A stretch of DNA of 24,091 nucleotides from UBA1794 sp964439955 (lineage in GTDB: Bacteria; Bacteroidota; Bacteroidia; Bacteroidales; Bacteroidaceae). The notes beneath the pieces were generated by a model, which had not been told where the DNA came from, made no database searches, and saw only the letters and a list, made by a program, of their open reading frames with translations. Below are positions 1 through 7,540 of the stretch, in pieces; within the stretch, counting starts at the first letter, position 1; each line of letters opens with the position of its first letter. Location: contig CAYTPX010000028.1 in the NCBI GenBank assembly GCA_964439955.1, positions 1-24,091 on the forward strand. Reading direction: 5' to 3'. Position numbers and translations under genes: made by a program.

Positions 1-55
1 ACCTGTAACCTTCTGATCCGTAGTCAGATGCTCTATTCAGTTGAGCTACGCGACC
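1..55 (-). tRNA. tRNA-Arg (anticodon ACG), 3' end cut by window edge
   Basis: Read on the minus strand, the sequence from 55 downward gives an acceptor 5' strand GGTCGCG, a D-arm with GCTC/GAGC pairing, and an anticodon stem TCTGA/TCAGA around the loop CTACGGA. The anticodon ACG (positions 19-21) is that of the arginine tRNA whose A34 is normally converted to inosine. The T-arm and 3' acceptor strand lie beyond position 1, so the gene is partial. It has its own promoter just upstream (79-110). Confidence 0.93.
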
Positions 56-78
56 GACTCTTTTCGTTTTGACGGCTG

Positions 79-110
79 CAAAGGTAGCCAGTTTCTCCTT
101 ATCTGGCAAG
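79..110 (-). promoter_or_regulatory. Bacteroidetes-type promoter of tRNA-Arg
   Basis: On the minus strand a CTTG (-33 box, 107-110) is followed after exactly 20 bp by TACCTTTG (79-86). That fits the Bacteroidetes primary-sigma -7 consensus TAnnTTTG. Transcription would start near 72, about 17 bases before the tRNA 5' end. The 160 bases between the tRNA and the next gene hold nothing else that I can support. Confidence 0.7.
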
Positions 111-215
111 TGAAACCCGGGCTTTTTCATCTTGGCGTCCCGGTGTTTAACCTCTCTTTGCACTTCTCGTTTGACAAAGGGGATTGCCCAAGAGCAGGGT
201 GGGGCGGCAGGGTGT

Positions 216-785
216 TTAATATACGATATAGCCTATCACGCCGCAGCTTATGATGAGTGCGATGGGGTTGGCCTTATACCGGTAGGAAGCTATGAATGTG
301 ATTAGGAAAATGAGCGCACTGATGGTTTGCTGCCTCGTCTCTGTCCCGAAATTCTCCCCGGTCATCAAGACCAACGCCGCCGCGGCCAGCAACCCGACCA
401 CGCCCGGGCGTAATCCGGAGAATACGGCTTTGACAGCCGGATGTTGCTGGTATTTTAGGAAGAAACGGCTAATAAGGATCATGAGGATAAATGAGGGGAG
501 TACGACGGAGAGCGTGCTGATCGTAGAACCGAGGATGCCTGCCATGTGGGAATACCCGGCATTGACGACCGCCACGTAACCCACGTAAGTGGCCGAGTTG
601 ATGCCTATGGGGCCGGGGGTCATTTGGCTTATCGCGATGATGTCCGTAAAGTCGGACGCGCTGAGCCAGTTGTGGCGCGTGACCACCTCCCCTTGTATCA
701 TGGAAATCATGGCATATCCCCCTCCGAAGCCGAAAAGCCCGATTTTGAAGAACGCGTAGGACAGTTGCAGGAATAGTAGGATCAT
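216..785 (-). CDS. chromate transporter CHR-domain protein, second half of a pair
   Basis: A 189-residue hydrophobic protein of the CHR (ChrA) family. The first helix carries GLFGFGGGYAMISMIQGEVV-type residues, followed by the conserved TPGPIGIN segment near residues 57-64; five or six membrane segments are visible. Full-length ChrA proteins are about 400 residues with two CHR domains. Here each domain is its own gene, the known short-chain, paired form that is thought to work as a heterodimer in the inner membrane. Its start ATG overlaps the stop of the upstream partner by 4 bp (ATGA), indicating translational coupling. The family name comes from chromate efflux; the natural substrate in a gut-type anaerobe is not known. 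Confidence 0.88.
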   Translation of the reverse strand: MILLFLQLSYAFFKIGLFGFGGGYAMISMIQGEVVTRHNWLSASDFTDIIAISQMTPGPIGINSATYVGYVAVVNAGYSHMAGILGSTISTLSVVLPSFILMILISRFFLKYQQHPAVKAVFSGLRPGVVGLLAAAALVLMTGENFGTETRQQTISALIFLITFIASYRYKANPIALIISCGVIGYIVY

Positions 786-1345
786 TCGCCTCCCTCCTTG
801 CCGTCCTTTAGTTGGTGTGTGAATTTCCCGTAGAGGAATCCTCCCACCCCGCTGAGGATGATGACGTATATCGGGGAGAAACCCAGCAGCCAGATGAGCA
901 GTGCGGAGGCAACGGGTATCCAGATGTTGTAGCGGCTGATGTGTGCCGACTTAGCCATCTTGAAGGTCGGGGAGGCGATAAGGGCCACGACGGCCGGGCG
1001 TATGCCCTTAAAGATGTTCTCCACGGTCTCTAAATGTTGGAATTGCCTGAAGAATAGGGCAATGCCCAGTATGATGGCGAACGGCGGAAGGATGGTTCCG
1101 GCGGTCATGCAGAACGCGCCCCAGAACTTCTTCAGTTTATAGCCGATGAAGATGGCGATGTTTACGGCAAATATGCCGGGTACTGTCTGGGCGAGTGCCA
1201 TCAGGTCGAGGAAGTCTTCCTTGCTGACCCACTTCCGTTTGTCTACCAATTCGGCCTCGATGAGCGGGACCATGGCGTATCCCCCGCCGATGGTGAAGAG
1301 GCCTATCCTGGAAAACAGGAGGAATGATTTTAGATAGAAGTTCAT
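782..1345 (-). CDS. chromate transporter CHR-domain protein, first half of a pair
   Basis: A 187-residue membrane protein paralogous to the next gene (782-785 overlap). The N-terminal helix has the same GLFTIGGGYAMVPLIEAELV pattern, and the second conserved segment is VPGIFAVN where the partner has TPGPIGIN. The two subunits therefore differ at the Pro-Gly motif, as expected for a heteromeric short-chain CHR transporter. It lies 101 bp below ung, separated from it by a terminator-like hairpin, so it should have its own promoter. Only a weak -7 candidate (TAACTTTT on the minus strand, 1357-1364) is visible. Confidence 0.88.
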   Translation of the reverse strand: MNFYLKSFLLFSRIGLFTIGGGYAMVPLIEAELVDKRKWVSKEDFLDLMALAQTVPGIFAVNIAIFIGYKLKKFWGAFCMTAGTILPPFAIILGIALFFRQFQHLETVENIFKGIRPAVVALIASPTFKMAKSAHISRYNIWIPVASALLIWLLGFSPIYVIILSGVGGFLYGKFTHQLKDGKEGGE

Positions 1346-1377
1346 GTGTTTGGGAAAAAAGTTAGGCGTCTTTTTCC

Positions 1378-1417
1378 AAAAGCCCTACTGCTTTTGGAGA
1401 AAAGAGTAGGGCTTTTT
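1378..1417 (-). terminator. intrinsic terminator after ung
   Basis: A perfect 8-bp stem, GCCCTACT (1382-1389) with AGTAGGGC (1405-1412), is flanked by AAAA on one side and TTTTT on the other, so it can act in both directions. It lies 30-70 bp past the ung stop on the minus strand and before the chromate transporter genes. Confidence 0.7.
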
Positions 1418-1446
1418 GTGGTATGGGAGGTGTTCCGTTGTTTTGT

Positions 1447-2109
1447 TTACCAGTCGATGGGGTCTATCCCGTGCCGCGTGAGGTAGGCGTTCGCTTGGCT
1501 GAAGTGGTGGTTGCCGAAGAAGCCGCGCGATGCCGACAAGGGGGAGGGGTGGGGGCTCTTCAGCACAAGATGCCGCTTGGGGTCGATGAAAGCCCCTTTC
1601 CGTTGGGCATAGGCTCCCCAAAGGATAAATACGAGGTGTTCCCGCCCGGCGGCGAGCCGCTGGATGGCGGCGTCGGTGAATTCTTCCCACCCGTGGTTCT
1701 GGTGCGATCCGGCTTGGTGGGCGCGCACCGTGAGCGTGGCGTTGAGCAGCAAGACGCCTTGCCTCGCCCAGCGGGTTAGGTTGCCGCTGGGGGGCATGGG
1801 CTTGCCCAAGTCGCTTTGGATTTCCTTGAAAATATTGACCAGCGAGTGGGGAAACGGTACACCGTCGTTCACCGAGAAGCAAAGCCCGTGGGCTTGCCCC
1901 GGTTCGTGGTAGGGGTCTTGTCCGAGGATGACGACCTTTACTTGGTCGAAGGGGCAACTGTCGAAGGCATTGAATATGAGCGCGGCGGGTGGGTACACCG
2001 CCCCCTGCCGGTACTCCTTGCGGACGAAGTCGGTGAGCAAGGTGAAATAGGGCTTCTCAAATTCGTCTTGCAGTTGCTCCTTCCAAGACGGGTCGATGCG
2101 GACGTCCAT
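1447..2109 (-). CDS. ung: uracil-DNA glycosylase (family 1)
   Basis: Removes uracil from DNA as the first step of base excision repair. The 220-residue protein has the family-1 signatures: the water-activating loop GQDPYH (Asp65), the conserved FAVN-like segment CFSVN, a WARQGVLLLN block, and the minor-groove/catalytic loop HPSPLS (His187). Length matches bacterial Ung. An upstream in-frame ATG at 2151 would overlap asnA by 31 bp. I prefer the ATG at 2109, 11 bp after the asnA stop and preceded by AAAAAAGAAG. It is the last gene of the amidase-MCE-asnA-ung run. Confidence 0.96.
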   Translation of the reverse strand: MDVRIDPSWKEQLQDEFEKPYFTLLTDFVRKEYRQGAVYPPAALIFNAFDSCPFDQVKVVILGQDPYHEPGQAHGLCFSVNDGVPFPHSLVNIFKEIQSDLGKPMPPSGNLTRWARQGVLLLNATLTVRAHQAGSHQNHGWEEFTDAAIQRLAAGREHLVFILWGAYAQRKGAFIDPKRHLVLKSPHPSPLSASRGFFGNHHFSQANAYLTRHGIDPIDW

Positions 2110-2120
2110 CTTCTTTTTTG

Positions 2121-3158
2121 TTATATGAGGTGTATGTTCAGCCGGCGGCATTCTTCTTTCATCTCTTCCGGCCAGATGCTGGCTTGTATTTCTCCAATGT
2201 GTGCTTTCTTCAGGAAGAGCATGCAGAGGCGCGATTGCCCGATTCCGCCCCCGATGGTGAGCGGGAGGCTTCCTTCGGTGAGGCGTTTGTGGAAATAGAG
2301 CCCGAGGCGTTCCTCCTTGTTGTTCTCGCGCAACTGCCGGAGCAGGGCTTCTTTGTCCACGCGTATGCCCATGGAGGAGAGTTCTATGGCGTGGCCCAGC
2401 ACCTCATTCCACACGAGGAGGTCGCCGTTCAGCCCGGGAAGCCCGTCTTTCCCGGGGCTGCTGTAGTCGTCGTAGTCGGGTGCACGCAGGTCGTGTTCCT
2501 TGCCGTCGCCGAGTTTGCAGCCTATTCCGGTGATGAATACTGCCCCGTGTTCGCGCGTGATGCGGTCTTCTCTTTCTTTGGGCGTGAGGCTGGGATAGAG
2601 TTTGCGCAGTTCTTCGGAGTGGATGAAGAATACTTCGTTGGGCAAGAAGGGCTTGATTTGGGGGAATTTCTCGAAGATGATGTATTCCGTGCGGTACATG
2701 GCCGCATATATGCGGCGTACAATGTCGTAAAGGAAGTCGGTGTTGCGGTCTTCACGAGTAATCACCCGTTCCCAGTCCCATTGGTCCACATAGAGGGAGT
2801 GGAGGTTGCCCAAGACTTCGTCGCTCCGTATGGCGTTCATGTCGGTGTAGATTCCATAGCCGGGTTGTATGCCGTAGTCGGCCAAGGTGAGGCGTTTCCA
2901 TTTGGCAAGGGAATGGACGACCTCGGCTTCGCGGTCGCCCAAGTCTTTTATGGGGAATGTTACAGCCCGTTCCACGCCGTTCAGGTCGTCGTTTATGCCC
3001 ATTCCTTTGAGCACGAAAAGCGGGGCAGTCACTCGGCGCAGGCGCAATTCGGAGGAAAGGCTTGTCTGGAAAAAGTCTTTGACTAAGCGGATAGCTTCTT
3101 CCGTCTGTTGGGTATCAAGCAGGTTCTGGTAGTTTTTGGGTTTGATTAAATAGCTCAT
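2121..3158 (-). CDS. asnA: aspartate--ammonia ligase
   Basis: ATP-dependent synthesis of L-asparagine from aspartate and free ammonia (AMP-forming), in the cytoplasm. The 345-residue protein matches AsnA along its full length (about 330 in E. coli). Visible blocks include the substrate-binding VTFPIKDLGDREAEVVHSLAKWKR region, the Y-VDQWDWE segment, and the C-terminal GGGIGQSRLCM loop of the class II aminoacyl-tRNA-synthetase-like fold. The start MSYLIKPKNY is the usual family N-terminus. Spacing is 47 bp from the MCE gene upstream and 11 bp to ung downstream, consistent with one transcript. AsnA uses ammonia rather than glutamine, which suits an ammonia-rich gut niche (inference). Confidence 0.97.
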   Translation of the reverse strand: MSYLIKPKNYQNLLDTQQTEEAIRLVKDFFQTSLSSELRLRRVTAPLFVLKGMGINDDLNGVERAVTFPIKDLGDREAEVVHSLAKWKRLTLADYGIQPGYGIYTDMNAIRSDEVLGNLHSLYVDQWDWERVITREDRNTDFLYDIVRRIYAAMYRTEYIIFEKFPQIKPFLPNEVFFIHSEELRKLYPSLTPKEREDRITREHGAVFITGIGCKLGDGKEHDLRAPDYDDYSSPGKDGLPGLNGDLLVWNEVLGHAIELSSMGIRVDKEALLRQLRENNKEERLGLYFHKRLTEGSLPLTIGGGIGQSRLCMLFLKKAHIGEIQASIWPEEMKEECRRLNIHLI

Positions 3159-3205
3159 GGCTTATTTTTGGTGTTGTATGGTTCGGATATGGGGGGATGG
3201 GGTTT

Positions 3206-4102
3206 CTAATTTTTCCGGCCGAACAAGGAGAAATGGACGTACCGTTTGGGCTGCTCGCGCAGGTCTTGCAGGAGCAGGGAGGCATTGGAGGCCGTCTTGT
3301 TGAGGTTGATGTAGAGTGAATCGTCGTTCAACATTAGGCCGACGGTGTTGTCTTGGCTGTTCAGGCGGGTTGTCAGTTGTTCTATGTTGTCCATCGTTTG
3401 GTTTACTTTGTCGATGGTAGCGGTGAACTCCAGTTGGTTTAGTTTCCCTGTGAAGGTCTCTATATTTTCGCCGATGCGGTTCATCTTCTGGCTGATCTGG
3501 GGCAGGTCGTTCCCTGTGAAGTCCTTCAGGTTGGCCGTGGCCATGGATAGGTTTTCACTGGTTTTGCGCAGTTCTTCCATGGCGGATGGGATATTTTGGT
3601 TGGCCAAGAGCATATTGATTTGCGTCAGGATGGAGTCGATCTTGGGCAGCATGTCGTGTATTTGGGGCAGCATGTTGTCGGACATGTCGTCCATCAGCCC
3701 GCTTTTCGCCCGGCCGGGGATTGTGTCGCCCTGGGCATAGTATTCTTTTACGTCCCGCGGGAGGATGATGTTCATGTTTACGCCCCCGAGCATTTCAGTA
3801 CTGAGTTCGCCGTAGCTTCCCTTGGGGATTACCATCTCATTGTCGAGTTGCACTTCTACGATGACGTTCCCTGGGTTTTGGTAGTCGTAGTAGATATTGC
3901 GGACAAGGCCTATGCGGAATCCGTCGGCAAATACGGTACTTGACTTCGTGAGACCCATGATGTTGTCGAACTTGACGTAGAAAAAATGGGTCGGTTTAAA
4001 CATGTTGATGCCTTTCAGGAAGTTGATCCCGTAGATAATCAGGCAGAGGGCGATGATTCCCGCAATCCCGATTTTGATTTCTTTAGTCAAAAACTTATTC
4101 AT
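3206..4102 (-). CDS. MCE-domain (MlaD-like) lipid transport substrate-binding protein
   Basis: A 298-residue single-pass inner membrane protein. Helix at about residues 9-29 (EIKIGIAGIIALCLIIYGINFL), then one MCE domain at about 36-117 with the typical VKFDNIMGLTKSSTVFADGFRIGLV pattern, then a long helical/coiled-coil tail. MCE proteins form hexameric rings that carry phospholipid or other lipids between membranes together with an MlaE-type permease and MlaF-type ATPase. Neither partner is in this window. Lies 54 bp after the amidase gene. The exact lipid substrate cannot be read from the sequence. Confidence 0.9.
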   Translation of the reverse strand: MNKFLTKEIKIGIAGIIALCLIIYGINFLKGINMFKPTHFFYVKFDNIMGLTKSSTVFADGFRIGLVRNIYYDYQNPGNVIVEVQLDNEMVIPKGSYGELSTEMLGGVNMNIILPRDVKEYYAQGDTIPGRAKSGLMDDMSDNMLPQIHDMLPKIDSILTQINMLLANQNIPSAMEELRKTSENLSMATANLKDFTGNDLPQISQKMNRIGENIETFTGKLNQLEFTATIDKVNQTMDNIEQLTTRLNSQDNTVGLMLNDDSLYINLNKTASNASLLLQDLREQPKRYVHFSLFGRKN

Positions 4103-4156
4103 ATCGTTGTTTGAATGCTCTTCGTCGAGGAGAGGAAACGGTTTTTCCCCTGTTCC

Positions 4157-5326
4157 CTATTCTTTTCTGGACTTGAAAATTCGTATGGCTTCGTTTATGT
4201 CCATTTTTTCGTCATCCCGGAAAGCTACGATGAATGCCGAGGAGAATCGGTTCAATATGGTTTTCCGGAGCCGGTAGATTTCATTGTAGTCGGGGCTATT
4301 CCCGTAGGTGTATTTGTAAAGCCCTTGCTCCACATAGTGGTCGATGGGCGAGAGGCCGGAGAAGCGTTTGTCGTTGCTTTTAAGTAAGGTGCTGGAGGCC
4401 AAGATTTGTATCTTGAAGCGGATTTTCCCATCCGAATCCTTTCCGTTTCTTGGGTTGTCGTTTACGGGCGGTGCTGCTTGGGAAGGGGCTGGGGCCGCCT
4501 GTTTTTTCCGGGAGGATGAGGCGATTGTAGAGGTTTCCTGTGCGCGCAGGTCGTATTCTTTCTTGTATTGCTTGAAGGCACGGAAGATGCCTTGGGCCAG
4601 TTTGTCCGTTCCTTGGGAAGAATTCAAGTAGCGTTCTTCTTGCTTGTGGGAGATGAATCCTACTTCTATGAGCACGCTGGGCATGGAGGTTTCACGCAAG
4701 ACGAGGAAACCGGCTTGTTTTACTCCTTTATTGACGCGCCCGCAATAGCTGTCCATTTGCTCTTGTACGAGAGCGGCCATGTGTACGCTCTGTTCCATAT
4801 ATTTGCCTTGCATGAACTCGAAGATGATGTATGATTCGGAAGAGTTGGGGTTGAAGCCCGCGTAGCGGGTCTTGTAGTCTTCTTCCATAAGGATTACGGA
4901 GTTTTCGCGCTTGGCGACTTCCAGATTCTCTTCCGACCGCGCCAAGCCAAGGCTGTAGGTCTCGACCCCTTGGGGGCTGCGTGCTTTGTTGGCCACGGAG
5001 TTGGTGTGGATGGAGATGAACAGGTCGGCCTTTGCGTTGTTGGCTATTTCCGCCCTGCGGTTCAGTGGGACGAACACATCGTTTTTCCGGGTATAGATGA
5101 CGTTAGTGCCTTTTATTTGGTCTTCGATGAGTTTCCCGAGTTTTAACGCAATGCTTAGGTTGATGTCTTTTTCTTTGGAGATGGAACCGACTGCGCCGAC
5201 GTCATGCCCGCCGTGTCCGGCGTCGATGACGACCGTGAAATCCCGTGCTGCAGCAGGGCATGCGATGAGCAGTGGGAGGCACAGGACGAGTGCGGACAGG
5301 AGGCGGTATGTTCCGTAAGGCTTCAT
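4157..5326 (-). CDS. N-acetylmuramoyl-L-alanine amidase (Amidase_3) with C-terminal SPOR-like domain
   Basis: A cell-wall hydrolase that cleaves the bond between MurNAc and the stem peptide. Starting at the ATG at 5326 (389 residues) it begins with a clear signal peptide (about 1-28, ending CPAAA). The catalytic domain follows: zinc ligands His38 (DAGHGG), Glu52 and His107 (SIHTN), and the catalytic Glu221 in LIEVGFIS. The His/Glu/His spacing matches Amidase_3 enzymes such as CwlV. After a Pro/Ala-rich linker (about 285-310), residues about 318-385 (FKIQILAS... YKYTYG) look like a SPOR-type domain for septal glycan binding. An in-frame ATG at 5359 is possible but would place 11 polar residues before the signal peptide. 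A -7-like TATTTTTG on the minus strand (5357-5364) also favours the later start. Confidence 0.94.
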   Translation of the reverse strand: MKPYGTYRLLSALVLCLPLLIACPAAARDFTVVIDAGHGGHDVGAVGSISKEKDINLSIALKLGKLIEDQIKGTNVIYTRKNDVFVPLNRRAEIANNAKADLFISIHTNSVANKARSPQGVETYSLGLARSEENLEVAKRENSVILMEEDYKTRYAGFNPNSSESYIIFEFMQGKYMEQSVHMAALVQEQMDSYCGRVNKGVKQAGFLVLRETSMPSVLIEVGFISHKQEERYLNSSQGTDKLAQGIFRAFKQYKKEYDLRAQETSTIASSSRKKQAAPAPSQAAPPVNDNPRNGKDSDGKIRFKIQILASSTLLKSNDKRFSGLSPIDHYVEQGLYKYTYGNSPDYNEIYRLRKTILNRFSSAFIVAFRDDEKMDINEAIRIFKSRKE

Positions 5327-5484
5327 TCCAGAAACAGGTTGTTTCGTAAAATCATGCAAAAATACTATTTCTATCCTGTATTTGCGGGATTTTGCTTACT
5401 AAAATTACGCAAATGTGGCCATTTGGAACATTATATTTACCGGAAAGGCCTTTCCGTGGTGTCCGGGCGGCGGCTTCTCCCCTA

Positions 5485-5550
5485 AAAAGAAGCACTGCCA
5501 CAAACTGCGAAGAGCCCCGGGGCTTTCTTCCGTCTGTTGCAGTGCTTTTT
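5485..5550 (-). terminator. long two-tier hairpin terminator downstream of ogt
   Basis: The outer stem pairs AGCACTGC (5491-5498) with GCAGTGCT (5539-5546). An inner hairpin sits at the palindrome AGCCCCGGGGCT (5513-5524), extended by GAAG/CTTC. A-runs on the left and T-runs on the right make it usable on both strands. On the minus strand the tail reads TTCTTTTT, suitable for ending the ogt transcript. The rest of the 308-base gap (5327-5634) holds the amidase leader and no other gene I can support. Confidence 0.62.
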
Positions 5551-5634
5551 TATGAAAAGGTGGCGGCCAACTGGCTGGCGGCTTTCCCGTGGCTGCGTTC
5601 CTTGCCGATGCAGCGACCCGCAGTTCCCGGCGGG

Positions 5635-6096
5635 TCAGGCTTTTTCTTTTTCCATTTTCAGCAGTTGCCGTTTTACATGGCTTCCTCCGGCATACCCGGC
5701 CAAGGAACCATCTTGCGCGATGACGCGGTGGCAGGGGATGAGCAGGAGGATCGGGTTATGGCGGTTGGCGTTCCCGATGGCCCGGCAGGAGCCTTTATGG
5801 CCTACGCGTTCGGCGATTTCCGTATAGGAACAGGTCTCGCCATAGGGTATGTTCTGCAATTCTTTCCATACTTGGAGCTGGAAGGGTGTGCCGCTTAGCG
5901 TGATGGGGATGTCGAATTCTTTTCGTTCGCCCCTGAGGTATTCTTCGATTTCCTTGTAGGTGCGGGCGATGAGTGATGTCTCTTGGAGGGCGGAATTGGT
6001 ATCGACTTCATTGAGCGATATGCCGATAATGCTTGTTTCATCGGCCACGATGGTCAGGCGGCCAATGCTCGTTTCATAGGAATAGCGGTATTTCAT
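5635..6096 (-). CDS. ogt: methylated-DNA--protein-cysteine methyltransferase
   Basis: A suicide repair protein that moves the methyl group from O6-methylguanine to its own cysteine. The 153-residue protein has the winged-helix recognition region (YGETCSYTEIAERVG, RAIGNANRHNP) and the invariant PCHRV motif with acceptor Cys122, followed by GYAGG. Length fits the Ogt/MGMT single-domain form without an Ada-like N-terminal domain. It sits 56 bp downstream of the S37 peptidase gene. The gap contains an 8-bp inverted repeat (GGGGAATC 6118-6125 with GATTCCCC 6135-6142) without a convincing T-run. Confidence 0.95.
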   Translation of the reverse strand: MKYRYSYETSIGRLTIVADETSIIGISLNEVDTNSALQETSLIARTYKEIEEYLRGERKEFDIPITLSGTPFQLQVWKELQNIPYGETCSYTEIAERVGHKGSCRAIGNANRHNPILLLIPCHRVIAQDGSLAGYAGGSHVKRQLLKMEKEKA

Positions 6097-6152
6097 TGTA
6101 AAGAAAAAGTTTCTTTTGGGGAATCAAAGGTGGGGATTCCCCCGGTTTGTTC

Positions 6153-7469
6153 CTATTCTTCCAGCCAATCCCCTATCAGGGTGAGGATTTCTTGGCGGGT
6201 ATTTTCAGGCATGGTACCTATCTTGGCCCTGTGGCATCCGCCGGGTTCGATGAAACACTTCAAGTACTTTTTCCCGTCGAAATAGGTCTCATCGGTTACT
6301 CCGCTTGCCGTCCATGGGTCGTTTGAACCGTAGATGAAAATCATTTTCATGTCGTTTCTCAACAGGAACTCATGGGTTTTCTCGTAAAGGGCTTTCTGGA
6401 ATTGTATGTTTTCTTGCCCTTCGGGCACCATCAGCCTGCGCAAGTAGTCTTTGGCGGTCTTGATGGTTAGGTATGGCTTGAAGGGTTCGGTGTCGTAGCC
6501 ATAGTAGCCCAGCTCCCTTGCGGCTTGTACATCGAAAGCGGAGTATGGGGTGATGTAGGAGAAGTACATCGGGTCGGCAATTTCGAGGAGGTGGGAAAAG
6601 AGGGTTTGGTCGTCGGCTTCGGTGGAAGGAATGGAGCTGATGGCGGTCCCGTACTGCCAAAGGGCGAAAGGATACTCCAGTACGCAAAAGTCGAATACCT
6701 CTTCCAAGGTGCAGTGGTATTTATATTGGTTCTTCGTGCAATGCTCCTTGAAGAGGGGCATCAGTGCCTCTTTCCGTTTCATCACCTCGGTTTGGAATGC
6801 CAATATGGTGGCACGCTCTTCGGGCGTCCCCACTTGTTCGCGGAGGAATATCTCATGGCGTCCGTCTTCGACACTGCGGTTGAGCGGGGCAACATAGGGA
6901 ACGGAGATATCCACGTCGTCGGGATAAAAAACTCGGTAGAAGAGGGTGGTTTGTCCGCCTTTGCTTGTCCCGGTAGAGACCCATTTCTCGGGGTAAATGG
7001 ATGCGAATGTTGTGCGGATGTGGTGAAGGTCGTTGAGCGAATTTTCAACCGTCAGGTAATCCCAGTTGAGTGGGTCAGGGATAGATTGTAGGAAGTAGCG
7101 GTATTCAACGACTATCATGTTCATATTGAACAACCGGGAGAGTTCTTCTCTGAATTGGGGATTTTTAGCATATTCGGCACCATATCCTTCTGTTACGATG
7201 AGGGTGGGGCGGTCGAACCCTACGTGCGAAACAAAGACCCGTTGTTTGAATGTCCCGGTTTCGGGTTGCTTGGGGTCGATTTGCTGTTCGATGAAAAATT
7301 GGTAGCGTTCGTTGAACTCACCCTCCGGCAAGGCTTGTATGTCGCTTATGCCGTCGATTGCGGTTAGTTTCTGGTATAATTCGGTTTGTTTTTCTTCTCC
7401 TTTTATTGTCCCAATGAAGCACAATGAGGTTAAAAGGAATAGGAAAAGGTGGTTTTTGAGTTGTCTCAT
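6153..7469 (-). CDS. secreted S37-family (PS-10) serine aminopeptidase
   Basis: A 438-residue alpha/beta-hydrolase peptidase with an N-terminal signal peptide (about 1-24, hydrophobic LFLFLLTSLCFIG). The nucleophile is Ser169 in GTSKGGQT, the S37 (PS-10 type) elbow. The likely acid is Asp384 in YGSNDPW and the likely histidine is His413 in PGGCHR. The family is known from Streptomyces tripeptidyl aminopeptidase; Bacteroidales carry secreted homologues probably used for peptide nutrition. S28 peptidases are related and cannot be fully excluded. It lies 71 bp after the DUF349 gene; a near -7 box TATATTTT sits just upstream on the minus strand. Confidence 0.87.
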   Translation of the reverse strand: MRQLKNHLFLFLLTSLCFIGTIKGEEKQTELYQKLTAIDGISDIQALPEGEFNERYQFFIEQQIDPKQPETGTFKQRVFVSHVGFDRPTLIVTEGYGAEYAKNPQFREELSRLFNMNMIVVEYRYFLQSIPDPLNWDYLTVENSLNDLHHIRTTFASIYPEKWVSTGTSKGGQTTLFYRVFYPDDVDISVPYVAPLNRSVEDGRHEIFLREQVGTPEERATILAFQTEVMKRKEALMPLFKEHCTKNQYKYHCTLEEVFDFCVLEYPFALWQYGTAISSIPSTEADDQTLFSHLLEIADPMYFSYITPYSAFDVQAARELGYYGYDTEPFKPYLTIKTAKDYLRRLMVPEGQENIQFQKALYEKTHEFLLRNDMKMIFIYGSNDPWTASGVTDETYFDGKKYLKCFIEPGGCHRAKIGTMPENTRQEILTLIGDWLEE

Positions 7470-7540
7470 ACAGAAAATATAAAGTCTGGAGTATTTAGAA
7501 AAAGATCAATTATCCCGGTTTGTTGGCTCTTCTGGTATCG

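Noticed and set aside
2118..3086. 322-residue plus-strand open frame
   Set aside because: Shadow of asnA, which matches its family along its full length.
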